From positions 1,798,001-1,862,000 of the forward strand of contig OZ245940.1 in the NCBI GenBank assembly GCA_965230045.1: a stretch of 64,000 bases of DNA. Direction: 5' to 3'. This DNA comes from G963662905 sp965230045 (GTDB lineage Bacteria > Bacteroidota > Bacteroidia > Bacteroidales > WRLA01). Under the pieces are notes generated by a model, which worked only from the letters and a program-made list of their open reading frames with translations, did not search any database and was not told the origin of the DNA. The first letter of the stretch is position 1. Each line of letters starts with the position of its first letter. The position numbers and the translations under genes are program-made. Positions 18,420 through 27,047 of the stretch are shown here, piece by piece.

Positions 18420-19274
18420 ATGATCACGGAATCGACACATAATCTTTTTGAGATACATATTGAAGAGCTGGATAAATGGGAAAAAAGGCCGCATAAGCAT
18501 AATTTTTTTGAGATCATTTATGTAGAAAAAGGATCGGGCATGCAATGCATTAATACTCATGAGTTTGAATATCACGAAGGAAACATTTTCCTGCTTCCGC
18601 CGCTCGACTGCCACTCTTTCAAAATCAAAGAACTTTCGCGTTTTTATTTTGTCCGCTTTACCGACCACTATTTTCTGCGCCACGATGGTTTGACCGATTA
18701 TAATGCCTGGTTCGACCGAATCGCATACATCCTGGCGAACTACAATAAGGTTCCCGGTGACATCATAACATCAGAACGTGAACGACAGTTCATCATTAAT
18801 AATATTAAATTTATGTATCAGGAGCACCTGAAAACTGATGCATACTCTGAAGCGATTATTGCTGGTGTAGTAGCATCTGTTCTCAATATTTTGGCACGCA
18901 GCATCGAAAACAAATACGTGGAAAAAGCCAATGAGAGCGACCAGCGCCTTGGCGAAATCCTGCGCTACATCAACACCCATATTTTTGATAATGAAAAACT
19001 GCGTGTGCCTGTCCTTTCCGAAAAGTTTGGAATTTCCAAGACCTATTTCTCCGAATATTTCAAAAAGCAGGCAGGTATCAGTTTTGTGGACTATATCCTG
19101 AAATCCAAACTAAAAATTGTTGAAACAAAAATCCGCCATACTGACCTTTCGCTCAAAGAAATTGCCTGGCAGCTCAATTTTACCGACAGCAGCCATCTCT
19201 CGCGCTCCTTCAAAAAAGTGTATGGCATGACCGTGAAAGAATTTAAAAATGGGGGAGTGGTTTGTGGGGTGTAA
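18420..19274 (+). CDS. AraC-family transcriptional regulator
   Basis: A 284-residue regulator with an N-terminal cupin-like sensing domain (HKHNFFEIIYVEKGSG, HEGNIFLLPP) and a C-terminal double helix-turn-helix (about residues 185-280). The latter holds VPVLSEKFGISKTYFSEYFKKQ and LSLKEIAWQLNFTDSSHLSRSFKKVYG. It stands divergent to the ABM-nfsB unit, the usual arrangement for a local activator, so it probably controls those genes in response to a small ligand. The ligand is unknown. The start was chosen at ATG 18420 because the upstream TTG falls in a promoter-like box. Confidence 0.92.
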   Translation: MITESTHNLFEIHIEELDKWEKRPHKHNFFEIIYVEKGSGMQCINTHEFEYHEGNIFLLPPLDCHSFKIKELSRFYFVRFTDHYFLRHDGLTDYNAWFDRIAYILANYNKVPGDIITSERERQFIINNIKFMYQEHLKTDAYSEAIIAGVVASVLNILARSIENKYVEKANESDQRLGEILRYINTHIFDNEKLRVPVLSEKFGISKTYFSEYFKKQAGISFVDYILKSKLKIVETKIRHTDLSLKEIAWQLNFTDSSHLSRSFKKVYGMTVKEFKNGGVVCGV

Positions 19275-19365
19275 CCGAACCTTTTTGTTGTTCTTGGTTT
19301 TTCTGAATCGCAGTGACTTGGTGATTTCTTTTTGAATACTGGAATCCTAATAGATATTGAGGACA

Positions 19366-19399
19366 TAAAAAAAGGCCATCCCCACCAGGAATGGCCTTT
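19366..19399 (-). terminator. terminator after gcvP (bidirectional)
   Basis: AAAGGCCAT (19371-19379) pairs with ATGGCCTTT (19391-19399) around an 11-nt loop. Read on minus, it lies 20 nt after the gcvP stop and ends in a run of seven T. Confidence 0.85.
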
Positions 19400-19418
19400 G
19401 ATATTTTGAGATATATAC

Positions 19419-22301
19419 TTAATCTTCGTACGATTCAATCGGCGCACAAACACAGAATAAATTGCGGTCACCATAAGCATCATCAATGCGTGCAACAGGT
19501 GGCCAGTATTTATCTTCTTTCAGGCTTTCAACCGGATAAGCAGCCTTTTGCCTTGAGTATGGCTTGTCCCATTCTTCCGCAGTGAGCGAAAGGTTGGTGT
19601 GTGGTGCATTCAGGATGACATTATTTTCCTGGTCTGCCTTGCCTTCTTCAATTTCCCTGATTTCTTCACGGATCTGGATCATGGCATCCACAAAGCGTTT
19701 GAGCTCGAAGAGTGGTTCACTTTCCGTAGGTTCAACCATTAAAGTGCCATGAACAGGGAATGCAACAGTAGGAGCGTGGAAGCCATAGTCCATCAAGCGT
19801 TTGGCAATATCAATCACCTGAAGGTGTGCACTCATATGGAATTTATTGCAATCCACAATCATTTCGTGCCCCACGCGGCCATTTGCTCCGGTATAAAGAA
19901 TTTTATAATATCCTTCCAGGCATGATTTCAGGTAGTTGGCGCTGAGGATGGCCATTTTTGTAGCTTCGGTCAGTCCGTTGCCGCCCATCAATTTGATATA
20001 TCCATAGGAAATGGGCAATACCAGTGGGCTTCCGTAAGGAGCCGCAGCAACAGCTGAAATAGCAAACTTACCGCCTGCTTCAATTACAGGGCTGCCGGGA
20101 AGGAAATTTTTCAGGTGTTCTGCAACACCAATAGGACCAACGCCGGGGCCACCACCACCATGCGGAATGGCAAAGGTTTTGTGCAGGTTGAGGTGGCAAA
20201 CGTCTGCGCCTATATGTCCGGGGCTGGTCAGTCCAACCTGGGCATTCATATTTGCGCCGTCCATATAAACCTGACCGCCATTTTCATGGATGATGTCCAT
20301 CATCTCTAAAATACCTTCTTCAAAAACACCGTGCGTTGAGGGATAAGTAACCATCAATGCCGCCAGATTATCTTTGTGCTCAATTGCTTTATTGCGGAGA
20401 TCTTCGATATCTATATTGCCGTTTTCATCACATTTTACAATGACGATATTCATGCCTGCCATATGCGCGCTGGCCGGATTAGTGCCATGTGCAGATGAAG
20501 GAATAAGGCAGATATTGCGATAGCCTTCTTTACGGCTTCGGTGATAAGCCATAATCACCATCAGTCCGGTGTATTCGCCGGCAGCACCTGAGTTGGGCTG
20601 GAACGACATGGCTGAGAAACCGGTAATTTCACAAAGGTCTTTCTCCAGTTCCTTAATCAGCTCCATATAGCCTTCAGCCTGGTTTTGAGGGACAAAGGGG
20701 TGCATGCAGCCAAACTCAGGCCAGCTCAGTGAAAAGAGCTCACTGGCGGCATTCAGTTTCATGGTACAGCTGCCCAGAGGGATCATGCTTCGGTTGAGCG
20801 AAAGGTCTTTGTTTTCCAGTTTCTTGAGGTAGCGCATCATTTCGGTTTCGGAATGATAGCTGTTGAATACCGGATGTTGCAAATATTTGCTTTCACGTGC
20901 AAGCTCAGCAGGAATGGTGGTAATCAGTTGGCACTCTGCCGGATTGCAAATAAACTCATTGAATTCCATTTCGGCAGCAGCAGCAAATATTTCAAGAATG
21001 CCATTAATGTCACTTAAAGAGGTGGCTTCGTCAATACTGATGCCAATGGTTTTGTTATCGATGAAACGGAAGTTCATTTCACGGCCTTCAGCGGCATCTT
21101 TGATTAAATTGATGTCCGCATTTTCAGGTATTGTGAATTCCAGAGTATCGAAGAAATACTCGTTGTTTTGCTTGAAACCGTAATGGGCGGCTTGCTGGTT
21201 CAGCACACCAGCCAAAATGTTAATGTGGCGTGCTATTTCACGAATACCTTCAGGGCCGTGGTAGGCGGCATACATTGCGGCCATACTAGCCAGTAGCGCT
21301 TGTGCTGTACAGATATTGGAAGTGGCTTTTTCGCGCTTGATGTGCTGTTCGCGGGTTTGCAGTGCCATGCGCAATGCAGTATTTCCATTGGCATCTTTCG
21401 AAATCCCAATAATACGGCCGGGCATATAACGCTTGAATTTTTCTGAGCTGGCAAGATATGCGGCATGTGGTCCGCCATAGCCCATCGGAATACCAAATCG
21501 TTGTGTGGAACCAACAACAATATCGGCGCCCCATTCGCCTGGAGCTTTCAGAAGTGCCAGGCTCATAATGTCGCAGCTAACTGCCAGCAGGATGTCTTTT
21601 TCGTGCAGTTGGGCAGCAAATGCTTCGTAATTTTTTATTTCACCACGTTCGCCCGGGTATTGGACAATGACACCGAAATAACTTTCGTCAGCAACAAATT
21701 TTTCTGTTTTGCCTTTTACGATCTCGATGCCAAGAGGCATAGCGCGCGTTTCAATAACGGCTATACTTTGCGGGAACAGGTTTTCGCTAACGAAGAATTT
21801 GTTCACTCCGGCTTTTATGGCTTTACGCGGACGGGCATTATACGCCATAATCATTGCTTCAGCAGCTGCTGTGCCTTCATCTAAGAGTGAGCAGTTTGAC
21901 ATCGGCATTGCTGTGAGGTCGGAAACCATGGTCTGGAAATTTAGCAGTGCTTCCAAACGGCCTTGCGAAATTTCTGCCTGATAAGGAGTGTAAGCAGTGT
22001 ACCAGCCCGGGTTTTCGAGCATATTGCGCAGAATAACGCCGGGAGTAATTGTATTGTAATAACCAAGTCCGATGAAAGACTTGTAAACTTTGTTTTTGGA
22101 TGCGATTTCCCTGAGGTGGGTCAGGTATTCGTATTCGTTCATCCCCTTTTCGAGGTTCATGGGTTTGGGCAGCCTGATAGCAGCAGGAACAGTTTGGTCG
22201 ATCAGCTCATCGAGTGTAGAGACACCGGTTTTTTCGAGCATTTCGGCGATGTCTTTGCCCCTGGGGCCATTGTGCCGCTTAACGAAATTATCCGTGATCA
22301 T
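19419..22301 (-). CDS. gcvP: glycine dehydrogenase (decarboxylating), P protein of the glycine cleavage system
   Basis: The 960-residue single-chain P protein decarboxylates glycine with PLP and passes the aminomethyl group to GcvH lipoamide. Both homologous halves are present. The PLP lysine lies in NLHKTFAIPHGGGGPG near residue 708, and the first half carries YTPYQAEISQGRLEALLNFQT typical of the family. Length matches single-polypeptide GcvP. No gcvT or gcvH lies beside it in this window. It is downstream of the RNase P RNA gene on the same strand, 118 nt away. Confidence 0.98.
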   Translation of the reverse strand: MITDNFVKRHNGPRGKDIAEMLEKTGVSTLDELIDQTVPAAIRLPKPMNLEKGMNEYEYLTHLREIASKNKVYKSFIGLGYYNTITPGVILRNMLENPGWYTAYTPYQAEISQGRLEALLNFQTMVSDLTAMPMSNCSLLDEGTAAAEAMIMAYNARPRKAIKAGVNKFFVSENLFPQSIAVIETRAMPLGIEIVKGKTEKFVADESYFGVIVQYPGERGEIKNYEAFAAQLHEKDILLAVSCDIMSLALLKAPGEWGADIVVGSTQRFGIPMGYGGPHAAYLASSEKFKRYMPGRIIGISKDANGNTALRMALQTREQHIKREKATSNICTAQALLASMAAMYAAYHGPEGIREIARHINILAGVLNQQAAHYGFKQNNEYFFDTLEFTIPENADINLIKDAAEGREMNFRFIDNKTIGISIDEATSLSDINGILEIFAAAAEMEFNEFICNPAECQLITTIPAELARESKYLQHPVFNSYHSETEMMRYLKKLENKDLSLNRSMIPLGSCTMKLNAASELFSLSWPEFGCMHPFVPQNQAEGYMELIKELEKDLCEITGFSAMSFQPNSGAAGEYTGLMVIMAYHRSRKEGYRNICLIPSSAHGTNPASAHMAGMNIVIVKCDENGNIDIEDLRNKAIEHKDNLAALMVTYPSTHGVFEEGILEMMDIIHENGGQVYMDGANMNAQVGLTSPGHIGADVCHLNLHKTFAIPHGGGGPGVGPIGVAEHLKNFLPGSPVIEAGGKFAISAVAAAPYGSPLVLPISYGYIKLMGGNGLTEATKMAILSANYLKSCLEGYYKILYTGANGRVGHEMIVDCNKFHMSAHLQVIDIAKRLMDYGFHAPTVAFPVHGTLMVEPTESEPLFELKRFVDAMIQIREEIREIEEGKADQENNVILNAPHTNLSLTAEEWDKPYSRQKAAYPVESLKEDKYWPPVARIDDAYGDRNLFCVCAPIESYED

Positions 22302-22419
22302 TTTTAATGCGTTTTAATAAATTTTTAATCGTATCTCCTTCGTGGCGACAAAGGTAGAGATTTTCAAATTCATCGTGAACGGATTAACAATAAAATAGGA
22401 GGGTGGTTGATAAAAATAA

Positions 22420-22811
22420 AAATACAACAGCCTTATAAGCGGGGTTCTGTACCTTCCCGAAGGAAAGCTCCTGTCATTTATCTGGGATCTGCGTCGCCGC
22501 AAACCTCAATCAGCCTACCCTTTCCGACTTCCCGAAGGAAACAAAGCGGGCCGCCCTGCTCCAAAAGAATCGGAATATATTTGGCCTTTCAGCCCATAAG
22601 GTTTACCCCCGGCCTGTGTCACCACAAACCAGCGTGAGCTCTTACCTCACGTTTTCACCCTTATCCCGAACGTGCCGGGACGGTTATTTTCTGTGGCACT
22701 CGCTGTAGCCCGCCGAAACGGACCCCTTCCCGTTAGGAAGTATGGCGCCCTGTGCTGCCCCGACTTTCCTCATCCCGGATATCCGGAACGCGACAAGACA
22801 GGCTGTTGTAT
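22420..22811 (-). ncRNA. rnpB: RNase P RNA (bacterial type A)
   Basis: On the minus strand the sequence carries the hallmarks of RNase P RNA. Near the 5' end is GATGAGGAAAGTCGGGGC (P4 and J3/4 region). In the middle is GGGTAAACCT, and near the 3' end AGATAAATGACAGGAG and ACAGAACCCCGCTTAT. The ends pair (ATACAACAGCC with GGCTGTTGTAT), forming P1, and a T-rich stretch follows for termination. Length is about 392 nt. The RNA removes 5' leaders from pre-tRNAs together with RnpA. This explains a 500-nt GC-richer gap in which apparent reading frames are spurious. End positions are good to a few bases. Confidence 0.95.
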
Positions 22812-22817
22812 GGCAGG

Positions 22818-22825
22818 CAAAATTA
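22818..22825 (-). promoter_or_regulatory. -7 box of the rnpB promoter
   Basis: On minus this reads TAATTTTG (TAnnTTTG). It ends 6 nt before the inferred 5' end of rnpB at 22811, the expected distance for a -7 element. Confidence 0.5.
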
Positions 22826-22877
22826 GTGCATTTTTGGGCAATCAGGGCTTTTTCTTTATTTTGCACAAAAAATTGTC

Positions 22878-23372
22878 ATGCAGAAAATCGGATTGATTTC
22901 AGATACGCACGGAAGCCTCCATCCCAAAATTGCCTCCTTTCTTAAAGATTGTAACCAAATTTGGCATGCCGGTGATATAGGAAGCATGGATGTGGCCGAA
23001 CAATTGCGCAAAATTGCCCCGCTCAAAGCCGTGCATGGAAATATCGACGGACAGGGACTAAGGATGATCTTTCCGGAACATCAGGTATTTATGTGCGAAG
23101 AAGTGAAAGTGTATATGACGCATATCGGCGGTTATCCCGGAAAATATGAACCCAAAGCTTTGAAACGCATCCAAAAAGAAAAACCGCGCATTTTTATTTC
23201 AGGCCATTCGCATATCCTGAAAGTAATTAACGACCATGCACATAATCTGCTGCATATGAACCCCGGAGCTGCGGGAAATTTTGGCTATCACCAAAAGAGG
23301 ACCGCAATCCGTTTTGAAATTGACGGGAACAATATCCGCGAACTGGAAGTATTGGAAGTGCCCAGGAGGTGA
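22878..23372 (+). CDS. YfcE/MJ0936-family metallophosphodiesterase
   Basis: A 164-residue calcineurin-like phosphodiesterase. Metal-site motifs appear in order: DTHG (residues about 8-11, after KIGLIS), HAGDIG near 33, GNID near 56, THIGGYPG near 80, and SGHSHI near 108. Family members hydrolyse phosphodiesters, some with 2',3'-cyclic substrates; the physiological substrate is unknown. It is cytoplasmic. It is divergent from rnpB with only 66 nt between them. Confidence 0.93.
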   Translation: MQKIGLISDTHGSLHPKIASFLKDCNQIWHAGDIGSMDVAEQLRKIAPLKAVHGNIDGQGLRMIFPEHQVFMCEEVKVYMTHIGGYPGKYEPKALKRIQKEKPRIFISGHSHILKVINDHAHNLLHMNPGAAGNFGYHQKRTAIRFEIDGNNIRELEVLEVPRR

Positions 23373-23401
23373 AAAAAATTAAGAATTCCTTTAATTTTTT
23401 T
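23372..23401. terminator. A/T hairpin between convergent genes
   Basis: Seven A plus TTAA pairs with TTAA plus seven T around an 8-nt loop, directly after the phosphodiesterase stop and overlapping the stop of the facing small gene. The stem is all A/T, so strength is doubtful. Confidence 0.4.
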
Positions 23402-23591
23402 TGAAATGGTAAAGGTGATATGCTGCTAAAACCCATAAACCGCTTGAAATTAGCAATCCCTTTGGTAGCTCCGACCAAAAAGAGCTTTGTGTATCTCCAT
23501 GTGCAAAAACATAGGCAATCAGGAGGCTCATGGCGATATAAAGCAGGCTCGTAAATATCAGGTAGGCGGTGATGTTTTTTCTTGTTTTCAT
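23391..23591 (-). CDS. small two-helix membrane protein, 66 aa
   Basis: Two clear hydrophobic segments (about residues 9-28 and 45-60) flank a short polar loop containing HGDTQSSFWSEL. A basic start (MKTRKN) and basic end (HLYHFKKN) suggest both termini are cytoplasmic. It starts 24 nt after the AAA ATPase stop on the same strand. No family was recognised, and no function is proposed. Confidence 0.5.
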   Translation of the reverse strand: MKTRKNITAYLIFTSLLYIAMSLLIAYVFAHGDTQSSFWSELPKGLLISSGLWVLAAYHLYHFKKN

Positions 23592-23615
23592 AATAAACCT
23601 TGTTAATGCTTGATT

Positions 23616-24779
23616 TTACTGTGTTTTTTGTTTGCCCGCAATAAAGTCCCGACAGCTTAAAATGTTGATGTTATTATGTTCAAAAGAGTCGTGGCCATTG
23701 TAGATCAGGAGTTTATCAATTTTTATGTTTGTGTCGGGCAGCTTTTTGAGGTTTTTAAGGAAATCTTTGGTGAATGATTCCCCGGCTTTTATCTCGATTG
23801 CACTAATGTGTTGCGGGCTATGTTCGATGATGCAATCGATTTCGTTGCCATTGCTTTCCCGCCAGTAATAGGCCGATGGTCTTTGTCCGTTATGTAACTG
23901 TTGTTTGATGATTTCTGCAATGATGAGGTTCTCAAAAAGAGACCCATATAAATAATGCGTGTACAGCATTTCAGGAATCTTTATTCTTAGAAGATTTGAT
24001 GCTACGCCTGTGTCATAGAAGTATAGTTTTGGTGCTTTGATGAGCCGCTTATTGAAATTTTGATAATAAGGTTGAAGCAGAAAAATGATATAGCTGGACT
24101 CAAGCAATGAGAGCCAGTCTTTTGCAGTATTGACTGAAATTCCGGCATCATTTGCCAGTGAAGTTAAATTTAAAATTTGTCCGGTTCTTCCGGCGCATAG
24201 CGACAGAAAGCGTGTAAATGTGCTTAATTTTTCAATATTTTTAAGGCTCCTGATGTCCCTTTCAATATAAGTTTGCAAATAAGAGGGATAAAAATCGCTT
24301 GGATTGATATTCATTTGCATTAATCTGGGATAAAATCCTTGCCAGATTAGCTGAGGAATAGCCTGGTCTTTGGAGCTGATCTCTGAAAAATCAAAAGGTA
24401 AAAGATTACCTGTATAAACCCTTCCTGCAAGAGATTGGGCAATATGTTTATTCAACAAAAAATTTTGTGATCCGGAAAGAATATATTGCCCTGTTTCATT
24501 ATTTTCATCTGAAAGTACTTGTAGGTAACTGAATAATTCCGGTAAGTTTTGTACTTCATCAATAATGAGTTTGATGCCTTGCGACCTCAAATAGCCCATA
24601 GGATCTTCAGAAATGATTTTGCGTAAATCAGGCCGCTCTAAGTTAATGTATTTGTATTCAGTAAATTCATTTCTTAGCAGAGTGGTTTTTCCTGATTGTC
24701 TGGGGCCGGTCAAACTTAAGATGGGAAATTGATTAGCAACCTCCTTTAACTTCTTGCTTAGATGTCGTTGAATGTACAT
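23616..24779 (-). CDS. AAA-type ATPase with DUF4143 domain
   Basis: The protein of about 387 residues has an N-terminal P-loop (TGPRQSGKTTL) near residue 25, a Walker B of the form LIIDEVQ, a sensor stretch ILSGSQNF, and a C-terminal DUF4143 domain ending with a nuclease-like fold (NEIDCIIEH...AIEIKAGE). An upstream ATG at 24803 is in frame. However, a TAAATTTG -7-like box lies at 24806-24813 on minus, so transcription would begin near or after it and ATG 24779 is preferred. The family is common and strain-variable in Bacteroidota, and function is unknown. A second member lies at 45197. Confidence 0.85.
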   Translation of the reverse strand: MYIQRHLSKKLKEVANQFPILSLTGPRQSGKTTLLRNEFTEYKYINLERPDLRKIISEDPMGYLRSQGIKLIIDEVQNLPELFSYLQVLSDENNETGQYILSGSQNFLLNKHIAQSLAGRVYTGNLLPFDFSEISSKDQAIPQLIWQGFYPRLMQMNINPSDFYPSYLQTYIERDIRSLKNIEKLSTFTRFLSLCAGRTGQILNLTSLANDAGISVNTAKDWLSLLESSYIIFLLQPYYQNFNKRLIKAPKLYFYDTGVASNLLRIKIPEMLYTHYLYGSLFENLIIAEIIKQQLHNGQRPSAYYWRESNGNEIDCIIEHSPQHISAIEIKAGESFTKDFLKNLKKLPDTNIKIDKLLIYNGHDSFEHNNINILSCRDFIAGKQKTQ

Positions 24780-24885
24780 TTCTATGTAATTTTGCAGTGT
24801 CATTGCAAATTTACATAAAAAATATCAATATCCTAATGTATTTTTGTAAATAAATATCGCTGAAATAGGGCAAAATGAACCGAAA

Positions 24886-25692
24886 CTACAAATTCGGGCT
24901 GCTGGGTATATTTTCATCACCCACGCCGCTCCGGTTTACCTGAAAAGCAACATTCAGTGTCCATCGAACACGCACGGGTGCTCCATCCAATGTTGCAGGT
25001 TGCCAACGGATTAATTTCAGTAAACGTAATGCTTCTTCAGTGCAGCCTCCGCCCAGGTCTTTTTCCACAATAACATTGCTGCTGTTGCCGCTGGGCTCCA
25101 CAATAAAACTGAGTTTTACTTCACCACGTATTCCTAACCGGGCTGCTGCATCCGGATAGCGCAACTGTTCAGCTAAAAATGTGCCCAAATTGCCCCCGTT
25201 TTCAAATAGGGCTTTGGGTGGCGTTTGCGCCTTCCTGAAAAGTAAAACCTGAAAATTTGTATCGGACTCAGGATTGAAGCCGGGAATTCGATCATAACCT
25301 CTGCGTTTTACAAACTTCTTATATTTACGCGGATGAAATTCAATTTCAAAAACCTGTTTGCCCTTTACCGGAGCACCGTTATTTAAAGCCGGTTCCCAGC
25401 AGATTTTTTTCATAAGCCGTTCTGCTTCTTTTTCCATTGAGGCTGTAGCGCCCTGACTAACTTCAAAATCAGTGCTTTTCCCGTTTTCATCCACAAAAAC
25501 AATGAAGCGAACTTTTCCCGAATTTTTTTGCTTAAGATCGCTTTCCGGATAGACCATTTCCTGTTCGATGAATTTTGCCAGCATTTTTTTGCCGTCAATA
25601 GGTTTAGGACTTGAATTTTGCGCTAGGGTGCTTGTGGCAATGCACATAATGAAGCAGCATGTGAATAAACTGTATAGATGGACGTTTTTCAT
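24886..25692 (-). CDS. exported protein with two TonB C-terminal-like domains
   Basis: From ATG 25692 the protein has 268 residues and a signal peptide (MKNVHLYSLFTCCFIMCIATSTLAQ). Two TonB_C-like repeats follow, at about residues 32-115 (MVYPESDLKQKNSGKVRFIVFV) and 165-262 (LRYPDAAARLGIRGEVKLSFIV...RWQPATLDGAPVRVRW). The N-terminal anchor of classical TonB is absent, so it may be a periplasmic accessory or sensor-type TonB protein rather than the main energy transducer. The longer upstream frame has no suitable signal peptide at its start. Confidence 0.82.
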   Translation of the reverse strand: MKNVHLYSLFTCCFIMCIATSTLAQNSSPKPIDGKKMLAKFIEQEMVYPESDLKQKNSGKVRFIVFVDENGKSTDFEVSQGATASMEKEAERLMKKICWEPALNNGAPVKGKQVFEIEFHPRKYKKFVKRRGYDRIPGFNPESDTNFQVLLFRKAQTPPKALFENGGNLGTFLAEQLRYPDAAARLGIRGEVKLSFIVEPSGNSSNVIVEKDLGGGCTEEALRLLKLIRWQPATLDGAPVRVRWTLNVAFQVNRSGVGDENIPSSPNL

Positions 25693-25753
25693 GGGGTAAT
25701 ATTTTATTGAATGCCAATATACAAAAATACAAGCAAAGATGTGCAGGCTTTCG

Positions 25754-25761
25754 TATTTTTG
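25754..25761 (+). promoter_or_regulatory. putative -7 box for rmuC
   Basis: TATTTTTG lies 19 nt before ATG 25780, arguing against the upstream in-frame ATG at 25711 as the start. No clear -33 box. Confidence 0.4.
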
Positions 25762-25779
25762 TTGGTTGAAGACAATCTT

Positions 25780-27045
25780 ATGGAACCGACTACTGCTTTT
25801 TTTGTATCTCTGCCTTTCGCGGCATTTGTTCTGATGCTGATTCTTTTTCTGAGGCTTCATCTGAAATATCGCCTGCTGCAAAAGGATTTGGATCATAAAT
25901 CTGCATTAATCCGGGAGCGCGATTCCGAACTCACCGATATTCGTGATCAACTGCGTTTTGAACAGAAAAATGCAGGACAGATATCGGAAAAATTAAAACT
26001 GGCGGAGTTCTCAGTGGTCCAATTGAAGGAAGAACAACAAAAATTCAATGCGCAGGTTTCTGCGCTTCACCAAAGTTTTGTGAAAGAGCTTGAATCGCTC
26101 TCGGCAAAAATTATGGATCAAAATGCCGATAAACTGCGCAATCGCCATCAGGATGAACTGGACAAAATCCTGAAGCCGCTCAGTAAAAACCTGGATCAGT
26201 TTATGGAAAAAGTGAATGCTTCACAGATGAGCGGCGAACGCACGCATGCCGAACTGAAAAACGAGCTGGGGCATTTGCGGGCAATGAACCAACAACTTTC
26301 GCTGGAAGCTGATAAGCTGAGCAAAGCGCTGTCCGGGCAAAATAAAATTCAGGGAAACTGGGGTGAAATGATGCTGGAGCGCATTTTGGAACTTTCCGGC
26401 CTGCAAAAAGGCATTGATTTTGAAAATCAGAAAATGATCAGTGAAGAAGACGGCCAACGACAAATTCCCGATACGCTGGTGCATCTGCCCGGGAACAAAA
26501 GCCTGATCATTGATGCAAAAGTTTCACTGAACACTTTTTTGCAAATGCAATCGGTAGATGATGAATCGCAAAAAGCGGAAATGCTCCAGCAAATGAGTCG
26601 CGATATCCGCAAGCATGTGCAGGGCCTATCGGCAAAGAAATACTATTTGGGAACAAAAAACCAAAGCCCTGATTTCGTGATGATGTTTTTTCCTTTGGAG
26701 CAGATATACGGCCTGGCTTTGCAAAATGATCCCGGATTACTGGAAGCCGCATGGAAAAAGAATGTGCTGATTGTGCTGCCCTCAACTTTAGCCATTGCAC
26801 TAAAAACAATCGCTTTTTTATGGAAAACCGAGCAGCAACAGAAAAACATACACGAAATAATCAGGCAGGCCGGTTTGCTGGGCGACCGTTTCCGCGCATT
26901 TGTTGAGGATTTCAGGAAAATCGAAAAGCAAATAGACAGCTTGCGTGAGACATATTTTGATGTGCACAAACGTCTGGCTACAGGAAAAGGAAACCTGATT
27001 GACCGTGCCGACCGTTTGAATGCACTCGGAGGAAAAATTGAATAA
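25780..27045 (+). CDS. rmuC: DNA recombination protein RmuC
   Basis: From ATG 25780 the protein has 421 residues. An N-terminal membrane helix (FFVSLPFAAFVLMLILFL) is followed by a long coiled coil (about residues 30-190) and the RmuC nuclease-like core. The core has GNWGEMMLERILELSGL, LVHLPGNKSLIIDAKVSL, MMFFPLEQIYGLAL and VLIVLPSTLAIALKTIAFLWK. RmuC limits inversion between short repeats in E. coli. The next gene starts 2 nt after its stop, implying co-transcription. Confidence 0.95.
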   Translation: MEPTTAFFVSLPFAAFVLMLILFLRLHLKYRLLQKDLDHKSALIRERDSELTDIRDQLRFEQKNAGQISEKLKLAEFSVVQLKEEQQKFNAQVSALHQSFVKELESLSAKIMDQNADKLRNRHQDELDKILKPLSKNLDQFMEKVNASQMSGERTHAELKNELGHLRAMNQQLSLEADKLSKALSGQNKIQGNWGEMMLERILELSGLQKGIDFENQKMISEEDGQRQIPDTLVHLPGNKSLIIDAKVSLNTFLQMQSVDDESQKAEMLQQMSRDIRKHVQGLSAKKYYLGTKNQSPDFVMMFFPLEQIYGLALQNDPGLLEAAWKKNVLIVLPSTLAIALKTIAFLWKTEQQQKNIHEIIRQAGLLGDRFRAFVEDFRKIEKQIDSLRETYFDVHKRLATGKGNLIDRADRLNALGGKIE

Positions 27046-27047
27046 TC

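Noticed and set aside
22407..22945. Several small frames on both strands between gcvP and the phosphodiesterase
   Set aside because: This is the RNase P RNA gene.
25711..25779. Extended N-terminus for rmuC from ATG 25711
   Set aside because: A -7-like box lies between it and ATG 25780, where the membrane helix begins.
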